From assembly GCA_947169385.1 (NCBI GenBank), contig CAMVPR010000009.1:1-64000 (forward strand): a stretch of DNA of 64,000 bases, in the 5' to 3' direction. The notes under the pieces were generated by a model. It did no database searches. It was not told where the DNA came from and saw only the letters and a program-made list of their open reading frames with translations. Positions 34,621-43,840 of this stretch are shown piece after piece. Every line of letters begins with the position of its first letter. Positions within the stretch are counted from its first letter, which is position 1. The position numbers were made by a program, and so were the translations under genes. This DNA is from an uncultured Lachnospiraceae bacterium (lineage in GTDB: Bacteria > Bacillota > Clostridia > Lachnospirales > Lachnospiraceae).

Positions 34621-35439
34621 CTAATTAAGAAGCATCAGCGTCTTAATCATCTCGTTAAGCTGAACATCCAAAGACAAGTCAACAAGACCGTTCTCCGTCT
34701 CAATCTTACATTGATTCTTAGTCAGGTTGCTGTCTTGAAAAAGTTCAATCTTGGTACTCGGATTAAGATAACCGTATATCTTATCCTTGTTCTTATCAAC
34801 ATATTGATAATCCTCCTCGGACAAAGACACGACAAATTCATGACAATTATCAATATTCCTGATAGCGTTATTGATAAGATACATTATTACGTCCTTATGT
34901 CCGGTAACAACAATCCCCGTAAGCCTGTGTAAAAGTTCACACAGTATCTCGGCAAACTTAGGCTCTAAATCTGTAATAGCCTTATCAAGCTCGGCATTGT
35001 TCTTGTCAATAAACTCCTCTTGTTCCAGCAAAAGTTTGGCTTTAAGGTTATCTATCTCGTCCTCAGCCTGCTTGATACCTTCCTGATACCCTTGATCCAA
35101 GCCTTCTAACCTTGCTCTCTCTTTGGCATCTTCTATCTCTGCTAAAGCCTGATTCTTAATCTCTTCAGCCTCTTTATAGGCATCCTCAATAACATAAGCC
35201 GCCTCTCTTGCAAGTTCAGGATCTTCGACAAATGTCTCCGGAACATCCTCGTATCCTTCGTATTCAGAAGAATCTATCTCATCCGCATCTAATCCGGCAG
35301 TGAAGCCACCGCTGGATGCAGAATTAATCGACTTCATAATCTTCTCGTTAAGAACCTTGCCAATCTCACTGTTCTCATTGTCTATAACGTAAGGTTCGGT
35401 CTCCTGTTGTTGATAAAAGCCTCTGATAATATTAGACAA
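34621..35439 (-). CDS. fliH: FliH export ATPase regulator
   Basis: A 272-residue negative regulator and membrane-targeting partner of FliI. A variable acidic N-terminus (1-85) precedes a long helical region with repeated A/E-rich segments (about 85-145; EAYVIEDAYKEAEEIKNQALAEI-type), and a globular C-terminal FliH/YscL-like domain (about 150-272). It overlaps fliG by 8 bp and precedes fliI. Confidence 0.92.
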   Translation of the reverse strand: MSNIIRGFYQQQETEPYVIDNENSEIGKVLNEKIMKSINSASSGGFTAGLDADEIDSSEYEGYEDVPETFVEDPELAREAAYVIEDAYKEAEEIKNQALAEIEDAKERARLEGLDQGYQEGIKQAEDEIDNLKAKLLLEQEEFIDKNNAELDKAITDLEPKFAEILCELLHRLTGIVVTGHKDVIMYLINNAIRNIDNCHEFVVSLSEEDYQYVDKNKDKIYGYLNPSTKIELFQDSNLTKNQCKIETENGLVDLSLDVQLNEMIKTLMLLN

Positions 35440-36457
35440 TTATCTCGTCACCTCCACCTCTAGAGATAACAATATCGCCGCTCTCCTCGAGCTTACGGAT
35501 AATATTAACAATACGCTGCTGAGCGTCCTCTACGTCCTTCATACGAACAGGTCCCATGAATTCCATATCTTCCTTGATCATTGAAGCAAGACGAGAAGAA
35601 AGGTTCTCGAATATAACATTCTGAACATCCTCATTGGCACCCTTAAGAGAGATAGCAAGCTCGTTATTATCAACCTCACGAAGTACACGCTGAATAGAAC
35701 GGTTGTCGAGAGAAAGAATATCCTCGAATACGAACATCTTATGTCTAATCTCATCAGCAAGCTCTGGCTCTTCGATATCGAGAGTCTCCATGATGTTCTT
35801 CTCAGTACCTCTATCGACGGTATTCAAAATCTCAACGATGGCATCAACACCACCGACAATTGTGTAATCCTGATTAACAAGTGATGCAAGCTTACGTTCC
35901 AATACTTTCTCCACTTCCTTAATGACATCAGGGCTGGTTCTATCCATCTGCGCAATACGCTTGGCAACATCAGCCTGCTTGTCCTGTGCTAACGACGAAA
36001 CAATCGCAGCTGCTTGTGACGATGGCAAATAAGCCAAAATAAGAGCGATAGTCTGCGGATGCTCGTCCTGAATAAAGTTTAAAAGCTGAGTAGCATCAGT
36101 CTTTCTGATAAACTCAAAAGGTCTAACCTGCAACGAAGCAGTAAGACGTCCGATAACGTCTCTTGCCTTCTCTGCACCAAGAGCCTTCTCGAGAAGGTCT
36201 GTAGCGTAACCGATACCACCCTCTGAAATATATTGCTGTGCAAGACATATCTCGTAGAACTCATCGACAACGCCTTCCTTAACCTGAGAAGATATACTTC
36301 TGGTGTTAGCTATCTCAAGTGTAAGCTGCTCTATCTCATCTTCTTTAAGATGTTTAAATATTATAGCTGACTTCTCCGGCCCCAATGCAATCAATAAAAT
36401 CGCAGCCTTCTCCACCCCGGATAAATCAGCAATAACTGAATCTTCATTGGCTGCCAT
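35432..36457 (-). CDS. fliG: FliG motor switch protein
   Basis: A 341-residue C-ring protein that interacts with MotA to create torque. It has the N-terminal domain (GVEKAAILLIALGPEKSA), the middle domain with EHPQTIALILAYL, and the C-terminal torque domain including the charged helix (FENLSSRLASMIKEDMEF). Length and order are typical. The start codon lies 4 bp after the fliF stop region. Confidence 0.98.
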   Translation of the reverse strand: MAANEDSVIADLSGVEKAAILLIALGPEKSAIIFKHLKEDEIEQLTLEIANTRSISSQVKEGVVDEFYEICLAQQYISEGGIGYATDLLEKALGAEKARDVIGRLTASLQVRPFEFIRKTDATQLLNFIQDEHPQTIALILAYLPSSQAAAIVSSLAQDKQADVAKRIAQMDRTSPDVIKEVEKVLERKLASLVNQDYTIVGGVDAIVEILNTVDRGTEKNIMETLDIEEPELADEIRHKMFVFEDILSLDNRSIQRVLREVDNNELAISLKGANEDVQNVIFENLSSRLASMIKEDMEFMGPVRMKDVEDAQQRIVNIIRKLEESGDIVISRGGGDEIIV

Positions 36458-36461
36458 CTAA

Positions 36462-38084
36462 TCACTCCCAATCTTCATTCAACCAGTTCCTCAAAAGCTG
36501 TGCAACAGCTTCCGGATTCTCGTCGACAAATTTCTCTATCTGTATTCTAGCTGCAGATTTATCACTGAATTCAATATCATCAAGACTCTGGTTATCCTTG
36601 GTAGTGGCAAGTAACGCCTCAACAGAAAGCTCCGGCTCCACTTCTTCCACCTCCACAGGCTTCATGCCTCTGAATACAACAAATACAAGCAACAATAATA
36701 TCAACAACGCCAAGATATATGGTATATACTTGCTTGCAAGGCTTGAGAACGAAGTCGTGGTCTTCTCATAGAACAGAGGAACCTCGTAAGCTATAATCGA
36801 GATATTCTCCTCTGCTATACCTGTAGCCATAGATACACTTGTAATAAGCGTAGGATCAACCTCAAGAGGAGTAGAAAGACCGTTCTCTCTCTTAAACTCA
36901 GTAAATGTCTGCTCATTCTCAGCTAACTCTTCTTCCATCTCCTCCTCATAGTAGGAACGATATCTGTTAAGAACTACGGATATAGAAGAATTGTCATAAT
37001 CTATAGTAGCCGCACCGGCCTCTGTGATAGTAGTCTCCTTACTGGTATTGTACTCAACCTTATTGATGTTGGTTGTACCTGATGATGAAGAACCGTTAGA
37101 GATATCATAATCAACAACTTCTCCGTCATTGGCGTCAGTACCGGGGATATCTCCACTGTCAGAATTGTTCTCATTCTGATAGTTATACTCATAATACTTA
37201 GGTCCTGTCTCTTTATCGTCATCAGTATAATAATGCTCATCTGTACGAGTAGACTTGTCAAAATCAACTTCGATATTAGGAGCAACCTCAACATCATTGA
37301 AGTTACTTGACTTCATAAGAAGTGCCTGAACCTGTGTCTTCATGTTGTTGACAAGGTTCTGCTGATACTCTTCTGCAGATGCTAATGAAGCGCCGTTAGA
37401 GCCGGTCTCCGCACCCGAGAACAGAATAGTACCGTTCTGATCAATAATCTTGATATTGTCTGTATCTGTGTTACCTATTGACCACGCAAGGAAATTAGCA
37501 ACACCTTTAGCAGCCGATGACTTGAACTTGTCATTGATAGTAAGCATTGCAGCACAGGTATTCTGCTTCTCTTCCTCAAGAATAGATACAGAATCGTCTG
37601 CAAATGTAACCTGCACAGAAGCAGCATCGACACCTTCAATAGTCTCAACGATATTGTCTCCTAAAGAAGTCTGTAACGCAAGCTTACGCTTCTCATCAAA
37701 CTCAGAAGTAGTTGTAGACAAGTCGTTATCAAGCGCCCAATCATATGTATAAAGTGAAGTAGACTTAACGCCAATACTGTTCTGACCAAGAGCCATCCTA
37801 GCATCGGCAACCTTCTTAGAGTCAACACTCAAAGTAAGTCCGTCATCTTCTACCTTGTTATCAATACCCTTCTCATCAAGAATAGACACAGCTGAAGCTG
37901 TATCTGCCGCATTGTTATATGTAGCTATCTCTGTATATTTAACTCTCGTAAACATAAAAATGAAGATGATTGCTGTAACAATTACAGCCAAAGCAACTGC
38001 TATAATAATCGTCTTCTGCTTGGAGTTAAATTTATTCCAAAATTCCAGAATCTGAGCAGGAAGCTCTCTAATTCTTTCTCCCAT
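36462..38084 (-). CDS. fliF: FliF MS-ring protein
   Basis: A 540-residue MS-ring protein, the base of the flagellum. It has two membrane helices (about 24-46 and 443-463), the secretin-like ring domains between them (YTEIATYNNAADTASAVSIL, then NIVETIEGVDAASVQVTF), an acidic/Ser-rich insertion (about 285-345), and a C-terminal FliG-binding segment (RIQIEKFVDENPEAVAQLLRNWL). The start at 38084 has an upstream GGAG-like site. Confidence 0.97.
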   Translation of the reverse strand: MGERIRELPAQILEFWNKFNSKQKTIIIAVALAVIVTAIIFIFMFTRVKYTEIATYNNAADTASAVSILDEKGIDNKVEDDGLTLSVDSKKVADARMALGQNSIGVKSTSLYTYDWALDNDLSTTTSEFDEKRKLALQTSLGDNIVETIEGVDAASVQVTFADDSVSILEEEKQNTCAAMLTINDKFKSSAAKGVANFLAWSIGNTDTDNIKIIDQNGTILFSGAETGSNGASLASAEEYQQNLVNNMKTQVQALLMKSSNFNDVEVAPNIEVDFDKSTRTDEHYYTDDDKETGPKYYEYNYQNENNSDSGDIPGTDANDGEVVDYDISNGSSSSGTTNINKVEYNTSKETTITEAGAATIDYDNSSISVVLNRYRSYYEEEMEEELAENEQTFTEFKRENGLSTPLEVDPTLITSVSMATGIAEENISIIAYEVPLFYEKTTTSFSSLASKYIPYILALLILLLLVFVVFRGMKPVEVEEVEPELSVEALLATTKDNQSLDDIEFSDKSAARIQIEKFVDENPEAVAQLLRNWLNEDWE

Positions 38085-38110
38085 AACAATCGTCTCCGTC
38101 GATTAATAAA

Positions 38111-38428
38111 TCACACCGTCATCTGCATAATCTCTTTATATGCCTCTACAAGCTTATCTCTGACTGCCACCGTATACTGAAGTGCAACATTGGCCTTCTG
38201 CTGAGCTATCGCGAGCTCGTTGGTGTTGTCAGAATAACCCATCTCAAAATTAATCTCTGCTTGCTGAGCATCCTTCTGAAGATAATCAGTCTCCAAAATC
38301 ATATTGTATGCAGAATCTAAGAATCTGTCAAATGCAGTCTTGTTGCTTGCATTAACACCACTTGTTGTAACATAATTGTCAATATCAGCACCCGCTGCCT
38401 TAGCAATCGCATTAACATCCATTGCCAT
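38111..38428 (-). CDS. fliE: FliE basal body protein
   Basis: A 105-residue rod/MS-ring junction protein. It ends in the conserved FliE pattern (NELAIAQQKANVALQYTVAVRDKLVEAYKEIMQM). The ATG at 38428 (MAMDVNAIAK) fits AGAGGTGAT better than the ATG at 38437. It follows flgC by 18 bp. Confidence 0.95.
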   Translation of the reverse strand: MAMDVNAIAKAAGADIDNYVTTSGVNASNKTAFDRFLDSAYNMILETDYLQKDAQQAEINFEMGYSDNTNELAIAQQKANVALQYTVAVRDKLVEAYKEIMQMTV

Positions 38429-38446
38429 ATATATCACCTCTTAAAA

Positions 38447-38884
38447 CTATCTCTCAATAATCTCTAAGCCCTTCATCGCCATAGACTTGGCTGCTTCAAA
38501 AGCTGTAACGCTTGCCTCATAAGACCTTGAAGCATCAATCATATCAGTCATCTCCTGGACTGTATTGACATTAGGATAATATACATATCCATTCTCATCA
38601 GCATCAGGATGATCAGGGTCATAAACCATCTTAAGATCACTCATATCAGTAGCTATTCCCGTAATCTTGACACCGGTATAAGCCTGACCCATACAAGTCT
38701 CTAATACATTACCGAAAGCAGTATTGCGCTTCTCGGCCATAATAACCGTCTTACGCCTATACGCCTCACTGCCGTTACTCCTTGTAGAGTTGGCATTGGC
38801 AATGTTCTGTGAAATAATATCAATTCTGGTCTGCTGAGCCGTCATACCGGTAGCAGATATATTCATAGCAGAAAAAACGCCCAT
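38447..38884 (-). CDS. flgC: FlgC proximal rod protein
   Basis: A 145-residue rod protein. It has the axial motif (FSAMNISATGMTAQQTRIDI, then SQNIANANSTR) and the C-terminal D0 helix with PNVNTVQEMTDMIDASRSYE. It lies between flgB and fliE, in canonical order. Confidence 0.97.
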   Translation of the reverse strand: MGVFSAMNISATGMTAQQTRIDIISQNIANANSTRSNGSEAYRRKTVIMAEKRNTAFGNVLETCMGQAYTGVKITGIATDMSDLKMVYDPDHPDADENGYVYYPNVNTVQEMTDMIDASRSYEASVTAFEAAKSMAMKGLEIIER

Positions 38885-38910
38885 AAAATCACACTCCTAA
38901 TTAATAAAAA

Positions 38911-39303
38911 CTATTGACCAAGTGCGGTTCTAATCCTTGAAAACTCCTGGTTCATACTGTCAACTAGCGCGTTATACCTAATCTGATTCTCTGCTAAATA
39001 CACATTCTCAGTAGATATATCAACATTATTGCCATCTATCCTATATGACAAATTAACATTATCTGTATATACACTACAGTTAATCTCTTCAAGTCTTGTG
39101 TTAATCTTAGTAATCCTGTCGTCTAAAGTTCCAACACCGATAAGAGCTTCCTCAAGATATGCATTAAAAGCAACATCCTTACGCTTGTAACCTAGAGTAT
39201 CAACGTTGGCTATATTGTTACTTAAGACCTCGTTTCTTGTCCACGCTGCGTCTGCACCCTTGTCAAGAACATCGATATAATTATAAATACCGGTATTAAT
39301 CAT
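38911..39303 (-). CDS. flgB: FlgB proximal rod protein
   Basis: A 130-residue rod protein, first gene of the flagellar cluster. The N-terminal axial motif is seen (RNEVLSNNIANVDTLGYKRKDVAF) and the C-terminal helix (NQIRYNALVDSMNQEFSRI). AGGAGG precedes the ATG. No clear promoter was found in the 120 bp between codY and flgB, so the unit may depend on read-through from codY or on a non-consensus promoter. Confidence 0.97.
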   Translation of the reverse strand: MINTGIYNYIDVLDKGADAAWTRNEVLSNNIANVDTLGYKRKDVAFNAYLEEALIGVGTLDDRITKINTRLEEINCSVYTDNVNLSYRIDGNNVDISTENVYLAENQIRYNALVDSMNQEFSRIRTALGQ

Positions 39304-39362
39304 GGCAATCTCCTCCTAAAGACACATCCTCTAAGATCAATTAAGTTAACCTCTACCATAAG

Positions 39363-39397
39363 AAAAGGAACTTTTAAGATACTTAAAAATTCCTTTT
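39363..39397 (-). terminator. Hairpin after codY
   Basis: A 16-bp stem with one G-U pair (39363-39378 with 39382-39397). On the minus strand it is followed by TTTTCTTATGG, partly inside the stem, so termination may be incomplete and codY transcription could reach flgB. Confidence 0.6.
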
Positions 39398-39423
39398 AGT
39401 GTAAGCTCAAATTCCATTCCAAG

Positions 39424-40194
39424 CTATGCTTTATATGTACTTAATTCTTCAAATACCACATCATTGAGAACCTTGATATACGTCCCCTTCATGCCGGCCG
39501 ATCTCGTCTCTATAATACCGGCGCTCTCAAACTTCCTCAAAGCATTGACTATAACTGATCTGGTAATTCCAAACCTATCGGCTATCCTACTCGCAATAAG
39601 TACTCCCTCTGCCCCATCAAGTTCCTTCAACACAAGCTTGATTGCTTCGTATTCAGAATGAGATAATGTGGCAAATGCTGACTGTACCAAAGCTAACTTT
39701 CTGTTCTCTTCCTCGGATTCTTCGTTGACCGAACGAAGCATCTCAAGACTAACTACAGTCGTACCATACTCACTTAATATGATATCGTCTATAGAGTATG
39801 CCGAGTGATTGCGATACATAAACACAGTGCCAAGTCTCTCTCCCGCAATATCAACAGGATTGATGATAGCCTGACAATTCTTGGCCTCCTCTGAAGTGAA
39901 ACCAAGCATCTCCATATTGACATTCTCCTTGGTAGACAATACATCAAGAAGTCTGTCATTAAGCTGTTCATCAACAAAATCACCTACAGCAACGTTAAGT
40001 AACTCGTCTATTCTATTGACAACATCATTATATGCAGCTCCAAGAATCTTGCCCTTGTAGCTGAATACCAATACGTTAGATTCCATTATGTCAGACAGAA
40101 CAGTACAAATATCGTTAAATACAACCTTGTCCGAATCGTTGTTATGTAAAAGGTTGTTAATCTTCCTGGTCTTATCTAATAATTGTACGCTCAT
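39424..40194 (-). CDS. codY: CodY, GTP/branched-chain amino acid-sensing regulator
   Basis: Global transcription repressor of Firmicutes that responds to GTP and isoleucine/valine and represses nutrient-scavenging genes, in Bacillus also motility. The 256-residue protein has the N-terminal GAF domain (about 1-150) and a C-terminal winged helix (about 180-245; ADRFGITRSVIVNALRKFESAG, then ETRSAGMKGTYIKVLN). The ATG at 40194 with GGAGGAG is preferred over an earlier one at 40206. It lies between topA and flgB as in Bacillus. It has its own promoter. Confidence 0.97.
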   Translation of the reverse strand: MSVQLLDKTRKINNLLHNNDSDKVVFNDICTVLSDIMESNVLVFSYKGKILGAAYNDVVNRIDELLNVAVGDFVDEQLNDRLLDVLSTKENVNMEMLGFTSEEAKNCQAIINPVDIAGERLGTVFMYRNHSAYSIDDIILSEYGTTVVSLEMLRSVNEESEEENRKLALVQSAFATLSHSEYEAIKLVLKELDGAEGVLIASRIADRFGITRSVIVNALRKFESAGIIETRSAGMKGTYIKVLNDVVFEELSTYKA

Positions 40195-40255
40195 GTGCTC
40201 CTCCAAAAATCAAAAGAAAAACATGCACGTCACCAAAGTACATTACACATTCCTA

Positions 40256-40284
40256 ATTGTAGCATAAATCAAATGTAATAACAA
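40256..40284 (-). promoter_or_regulatory. codY promoter
   Basis: Minus strand: -35 TTGTTA (40279-40284), 17-bp spacer, -10 TACAAT (40256-40261), preceding a leader of about 55 nt. Confidence 0.6.
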
Positions 40285-40361
40285 CACTTTTATGCAAATA
40301 ATACAATATCTTGTGCAATAACAAACGTGACACACACAACATGCATTAATTATAAGCCCTA

Positions 40362-42587
40362 TTAATCCTCGTCGGTAAGCTCTCTTAAGAAACCGCACTG
40401 TTCATCTGAACACTGCACCTTCTTACCCTTGACAAGCATATACTTGCCGCACTTAGGACACTTAAGCTTAGACGGTCTAACCCAGCTCATAAAGTCGCAG
40501 TCCGGATATCCTATACATCCATAGTACTTTCTACCCTTCTTGGTCTTCTTTAGGGCAATCTCATTGCCGCAAAGAGGACATGGCACACCAATCTTCTCAT
40601 AGTGTGGCTTGGTATTGGTACACTCAGGGAATCCCGGACACGCTAAGAACTTGCCGTAAGGGCCATACTTAACGACCATATTGCGTCCGCACTTCTCACA
40701 TATAATATCGGTAACCTCGTCAGCAATCTCAACCTTTTCGAGCTCATTTTGTGCTATAACCACACTCTCGTGAAGCTCAGGGTAATTGTTTCTGATAATA
40801 TCCTTCCAAGAAAGGTTACCTTCTTCTACTGCATCCAAAAGCATCTCAACATTCGCCGTAAAATCAGCATCTACAACTACAGGAAATGCTTTCTTCATCA
40901 TATCATTGACAGCATCACCGAGCTCTGTAGGACATAAGCTCTTGCCATCCTTAACAACGTATCTTCTGGCCATAATGGTATTGATGGTAGACGAATACGT
41001 ACTAGGACGACCTATTCCCAGCTCCTCCATGGTTCTAACCATTGTCTGCTCAGTATATCTTGCTGGTGGCTGAGTAAAATGCTGCTTGTCGATAAGCTCA
41101 TAACTCTTAAACTCCATGCCTTCCTTAAGCTTAGATATAACTCTGCTGTCATCACTCTTCTCGTCATCAATATCGTATACAGCTAAGAAGCCCTCAAACT
41201 TAAGGCTTGAAGCGTACGCTGTAAACTTGTAATTACCTGCGATAAGCTTAACTGTGACAGTGGTATATATAGCGTCTTCCATCTGGCTCGCCAAAAATCT
41301 GTTGTATATAAGTTGATAGAGTCTAAAATGATCCCTTGGAAGATCGTCCTTAAGACTGACAGGATGAATGTCTACATAAGACGGTCTGATAGCCTCATGC
41401 GCATCCTGAATCTTCTTGGTATTCTTAGGCTCTCTTGATTTCTTAAGTACATATTCTTCACCGAAATTGGCAAGAATACGCTCCTTGGCCTGTCTCTTGG
41501 CATCATCTGAGATTCTGATAGAATCGGTACGAAGATAGGTTATGAGACCGATTGTACCGTGTCCCTTAACAGGCATACCCTCATACAACTGCTGCGCTAT
41601 CTGCATAGTCTTCTTGGTCGAGAAATTAAGCTTTCTTGCTGCTTCCTGCTGCAAAGTACTTGTAGTAAAAGGAAGTGGTCCCTTCTTGACTCTCTCACCG
41701 TTCTTGACGGACTCAACAACAATGTTGGATTTATTGATAGCATCCTTAATCTTCTTGATTTCTTTAGCTGACTTAATATCAACCTTGCCGTCTAAATCTC
41801 CGCTAAACTTAGCAACTATAGGCTTCTTAGAGCCTTCTATATTAAGCATTGCCTCTAACGTCCAATACTCCTCAGGAATAAATGAGTTAACCTCTTCTTC
41901 TCTGTCGCAGATAAGTCTCAACACGACAGACTGCACCCTTCCTGCAGAGAGACCTCGCTTAATCTTAACCCACAGAATAGGACTTATCTCGTAACCGACA
42001 AGTCTGTCCATAACCCTTCTCGCCTGTTGGGCATCAACAAGGTTCATATCTATCTTTCTGGCATTCTTGATTGATTCTTTAACCGCATTCTTGGTTATCT
42101 CGTTAAATGTTATGCGGCTGCAATCCTTCTCATCCAATTTAAGTGCGTGATAAAGGTGCCAGCTTATCGCCTCACCTTCACGGTCAGGGTCAGTTGCGAG
42201 ATAGACTTTATCTGCATCCTTGACCTTTTTTCTGAGCATGGCAAGAATCTCACCTTTTCCCCTGATAGTTATGTACTGTGGCTCAAAGTCATGCTCAACA
42301 TCAATACCCATCTTACTCTTAGGTAAATCTCTTACATGTCCCGCGGAAGCAACTACTTCATATTTAGAACCCAAAAACTTCTTGATTGTGGATGCCTTAG
42401 TAGGTGACTCCACAATTACAAGATGCTTCCCCTTAGCACTGCTCTTCTTAGCTGTAGTCTTCTTAGCAGAAGTCTTCTTGGCAGCGGTCTTCTTGGTTGT
42501 AGTCTTCTTGGTTGTAGTCTTCTTGGTTGTACCGGAAGCTGTCTTTTTGGTTGCTTTCTTGGTCGCGGTACCGGTAGCATTTGCCAT
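40362..42587 (-). CDS. topA: DNA topoisomerase I with lysine-rich N-terminal extension
   Basis: Type IA topoisomerase that relaxes negative supercoils. The 741-residue protein begins with about 53 residues of KKTTTKK/AKKTTAKK-type repeats, followed by the Toprim start HLVIVESPTKASTI, the active-site region (GLITYLRTDSIRIS), and three C-terminal zinc-finger units with CxxC pairs (about 600-735). The basic repeats resemble histone H1 tails and probably strengthen DNA binding. Such tails are commonly C-terminal in actinobacterial enzymes; an N-terminal position is less usual. A promoter lies at 42649-42677. Confidence 0.97.
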   Translation of the reverse strand: MANATGTATKKATKKTASGTTKKTTTKKTTTKKTAAKKTSAKKTTAKKSSAKGKHLVIVESPTKASTIKKFLGSKYEVVASAGHVRDLPKSKMGIDVEHDFEPQYITIRGKGEILAMLRKKVKDADKVYLATDPDREGEAISWHLYHALKLDEKDCSRITFNEITKNAVKESIKNARKIDMNLVDAQQARRVMDRLVGYEISPILWVKIKRGLSAGRVQSVVLRLICDREEEVNSFIPEEYWTLEAMLNIEGSKKPIVAKFSGDLDGKVDIKSAKEIKKIKDAINKSNIVVESVKNGERVKKGPLPFTTSTLQQEAARKLNFSTKKTMQIAQQLYEGMPVKGHGTIGLITYLRTDSIRISDDAKRQAKERILANFGEEYVLKKSREPKNTKKIQDAHEAIRPSYVDIHPVSLKDDLPRDHFRLYQLIYNRFLASQMEDAIYTTVTVKLIAGNYKFTAYASSLKFEGFLAVYDIDDEKSDDSRVISKLKEGMEFKSYELIDKQHFTQPPARYTEQTMVRTMEELGIGRPSTYSSTINTIMARRYVVKDGKSLCPTELGDAVNDMMKKAFPVVVDADFTANVEMLLDAVEEGNLSWKDIIRNNYPELHESVVIAQNELEKVEIADEVTDIICEKCGRNMVVKYGPYGKFLACPGFPECTNTKPHYEKIGVPCPLCGNEIALKKTKKGRKYYGCIGYPDCDFMSWVRPSKLKCPKCGKYMLVKGKKVQCSDEQCGFLRELTDED

Positions 42588-42648
42588 ATCGTTTTCTCCT
42601 CATACTTTATATAGTAGATTAATCTGGTAATCCATATAAACGTAATCA

Positions 42649-42677
42649 ACTATACACCACTTTTTTTAAAATGACAA
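42649..42677 (-). promoter_or_regulatory. topA promoter
   Basis: Minus strand: -35 TTGTCA (42672-42677), 17-bp spacer, -10 TATAGT (42649-42654), leaving a leader of about 55 nt before the topA ATG. Confidence 0.6.
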
Positions 42678-42742
42678 GTAAAAGATAATCGAGCGTTAAC
42701 CAAAAGAGCCTTGAAACACTTTAGTTTAGCGAAGATAAAATT

Positions 42743-43831
42743 TTATAATACGATTGCAAAATAATTCCTCTCGCTCTGAACAATCAATCCCCTCTTCTCT
42801 AACCTCATAAGAGCCTTCAACACATCCGCAACGCTAAGATGTGTCATCTCTATTATTCTGTCGACAAATACAGGCTCTAGCCCAAGGAAATGATAGACCT
42901 TCTTATCAATCGAGGCTAGCTTAACGTCTTTATGAATATTGATTTCCTCGTATGTATCATCGATAGGGAGCCACTCTTCTAAGATGTCATCAACATTGGT
43001 CACAAGTTTGGCACCACTTTTGATAAGCTTATTACAACCTAAGCTTAATGGGTCACCATTCCTTCCGGGGATGGCAAATATATCTTTGCCGAGCTCAAGA
43101 CCTTGATCTACAGTTATCAAAGTGCCTGACTTATCTCTCGCCTCGGTGACCAGAATCCCGTCAGACATCGCAGCTATAAGTCTGTTCCTAAGTGGGAAAA
43201 GGTTGGCTCTTGGCGTAACATCAAGCCCACTCTCAGACATAACTCCGCCTTTCTCAATCATCTTGCTATAGATATGATAATTCTCTTTCGGATAACAGAG
43301 ATTTATTCCGGAACCCAAGATACCAAGCGTATATCCTCCTACTTCAAGCGCTCCAAGATGCCCTTTAGCATCAGCTCCATACGCAAGACCACTTATTACC
43401 GCAACTCCCTTTTTGGCAAGCTCCCTTCCAAAGTACTTCGCCATCTCCAATCCATAATAAGACGCCTGTCTTGCCCCTATTATCGCGACACTCCTTTGGT
43501 TCTCATCCGGGAGCCGCCCTCTAAGATATAGACATATCGGAGCGTCGTATAGACACTCAAGCCTCTTGGGATATTCGGGATGCCCTTGATATATCAGTTT
43601 AACTCCCATATTCTTAAGTCTATCATAATCACGTTTTATTCTGTCGGAGTTAATCGCATCAATAAAGCAAGCTACCTTCTCCTCATTATTAAAGAATTCC
43701 ATTAATCCTGTCTCATCAGCATTAATTATATTGTCTATCGTTTCGAACTTATCAATAAGCTTCACAAGCGTTCTCGGACCTATAAAACTTATACTGTCTA
43801 ATTGATAATACTGCCATTCTAAATTGTCCAT
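42743..43831 (-). CDS. dprA: DprA/Smf DNA-processing protein
   Basis: A single-stranded DNA-binding protein that loads RecA during transformation, conserved also in non-competent bacteria. The 362-residue protein has an N-terminal helix-hairpin-helix region (about 1-75), the Rossmann-like core with GARQASYYGLEMAKYFG, VISGLAYGADAKGH and ATPGRN-like (AIPGRNGDPLSLG), and a C-terminal winged helix (about 295-362). It is 10 bp after yifB and before topA. Confidence 0.96.
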   Translation of the reverse strand: MDNLEWQYYQLDSISFIGPRTLVKLIDKFETIDNIINADETGLMEFFNNEEKVACFIDAINSDRIKRDYDRLKNMGVKLIYQGHPEYPKRLECLYDAPICLYLRGRLPDENQRSVAIIGARQASYYGLEMAKYFGRELAKKGVAVISGLAYGADAKGHLGALEVGGYTLGILGSGINLCYPKENYHIYSKMIEKGGVMSESGLDVTPRANLFPLRNRLIAAMSDGILVTEARDKSGTLITVDQGLELGKDIFAIPGRNGDPLSLGCNKLIKSGAKLVTNVDDILEEWLPIDDTYEEINIHKDVKLASIDKKVYHFLGLEPVFVDRIIEMTHLSVADVLKALMRLEKRGLIVQSERNYFAIVL

Positions 43832-43840
43832 ACACCCTCC

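Noticed and set aside
9110..42649. Numerous long frames antisense to flagellar, che and topA genes
   Set aside because: All are shadows of strongly supported genes; their low-complexity translations follow from codon bias of the real strand.
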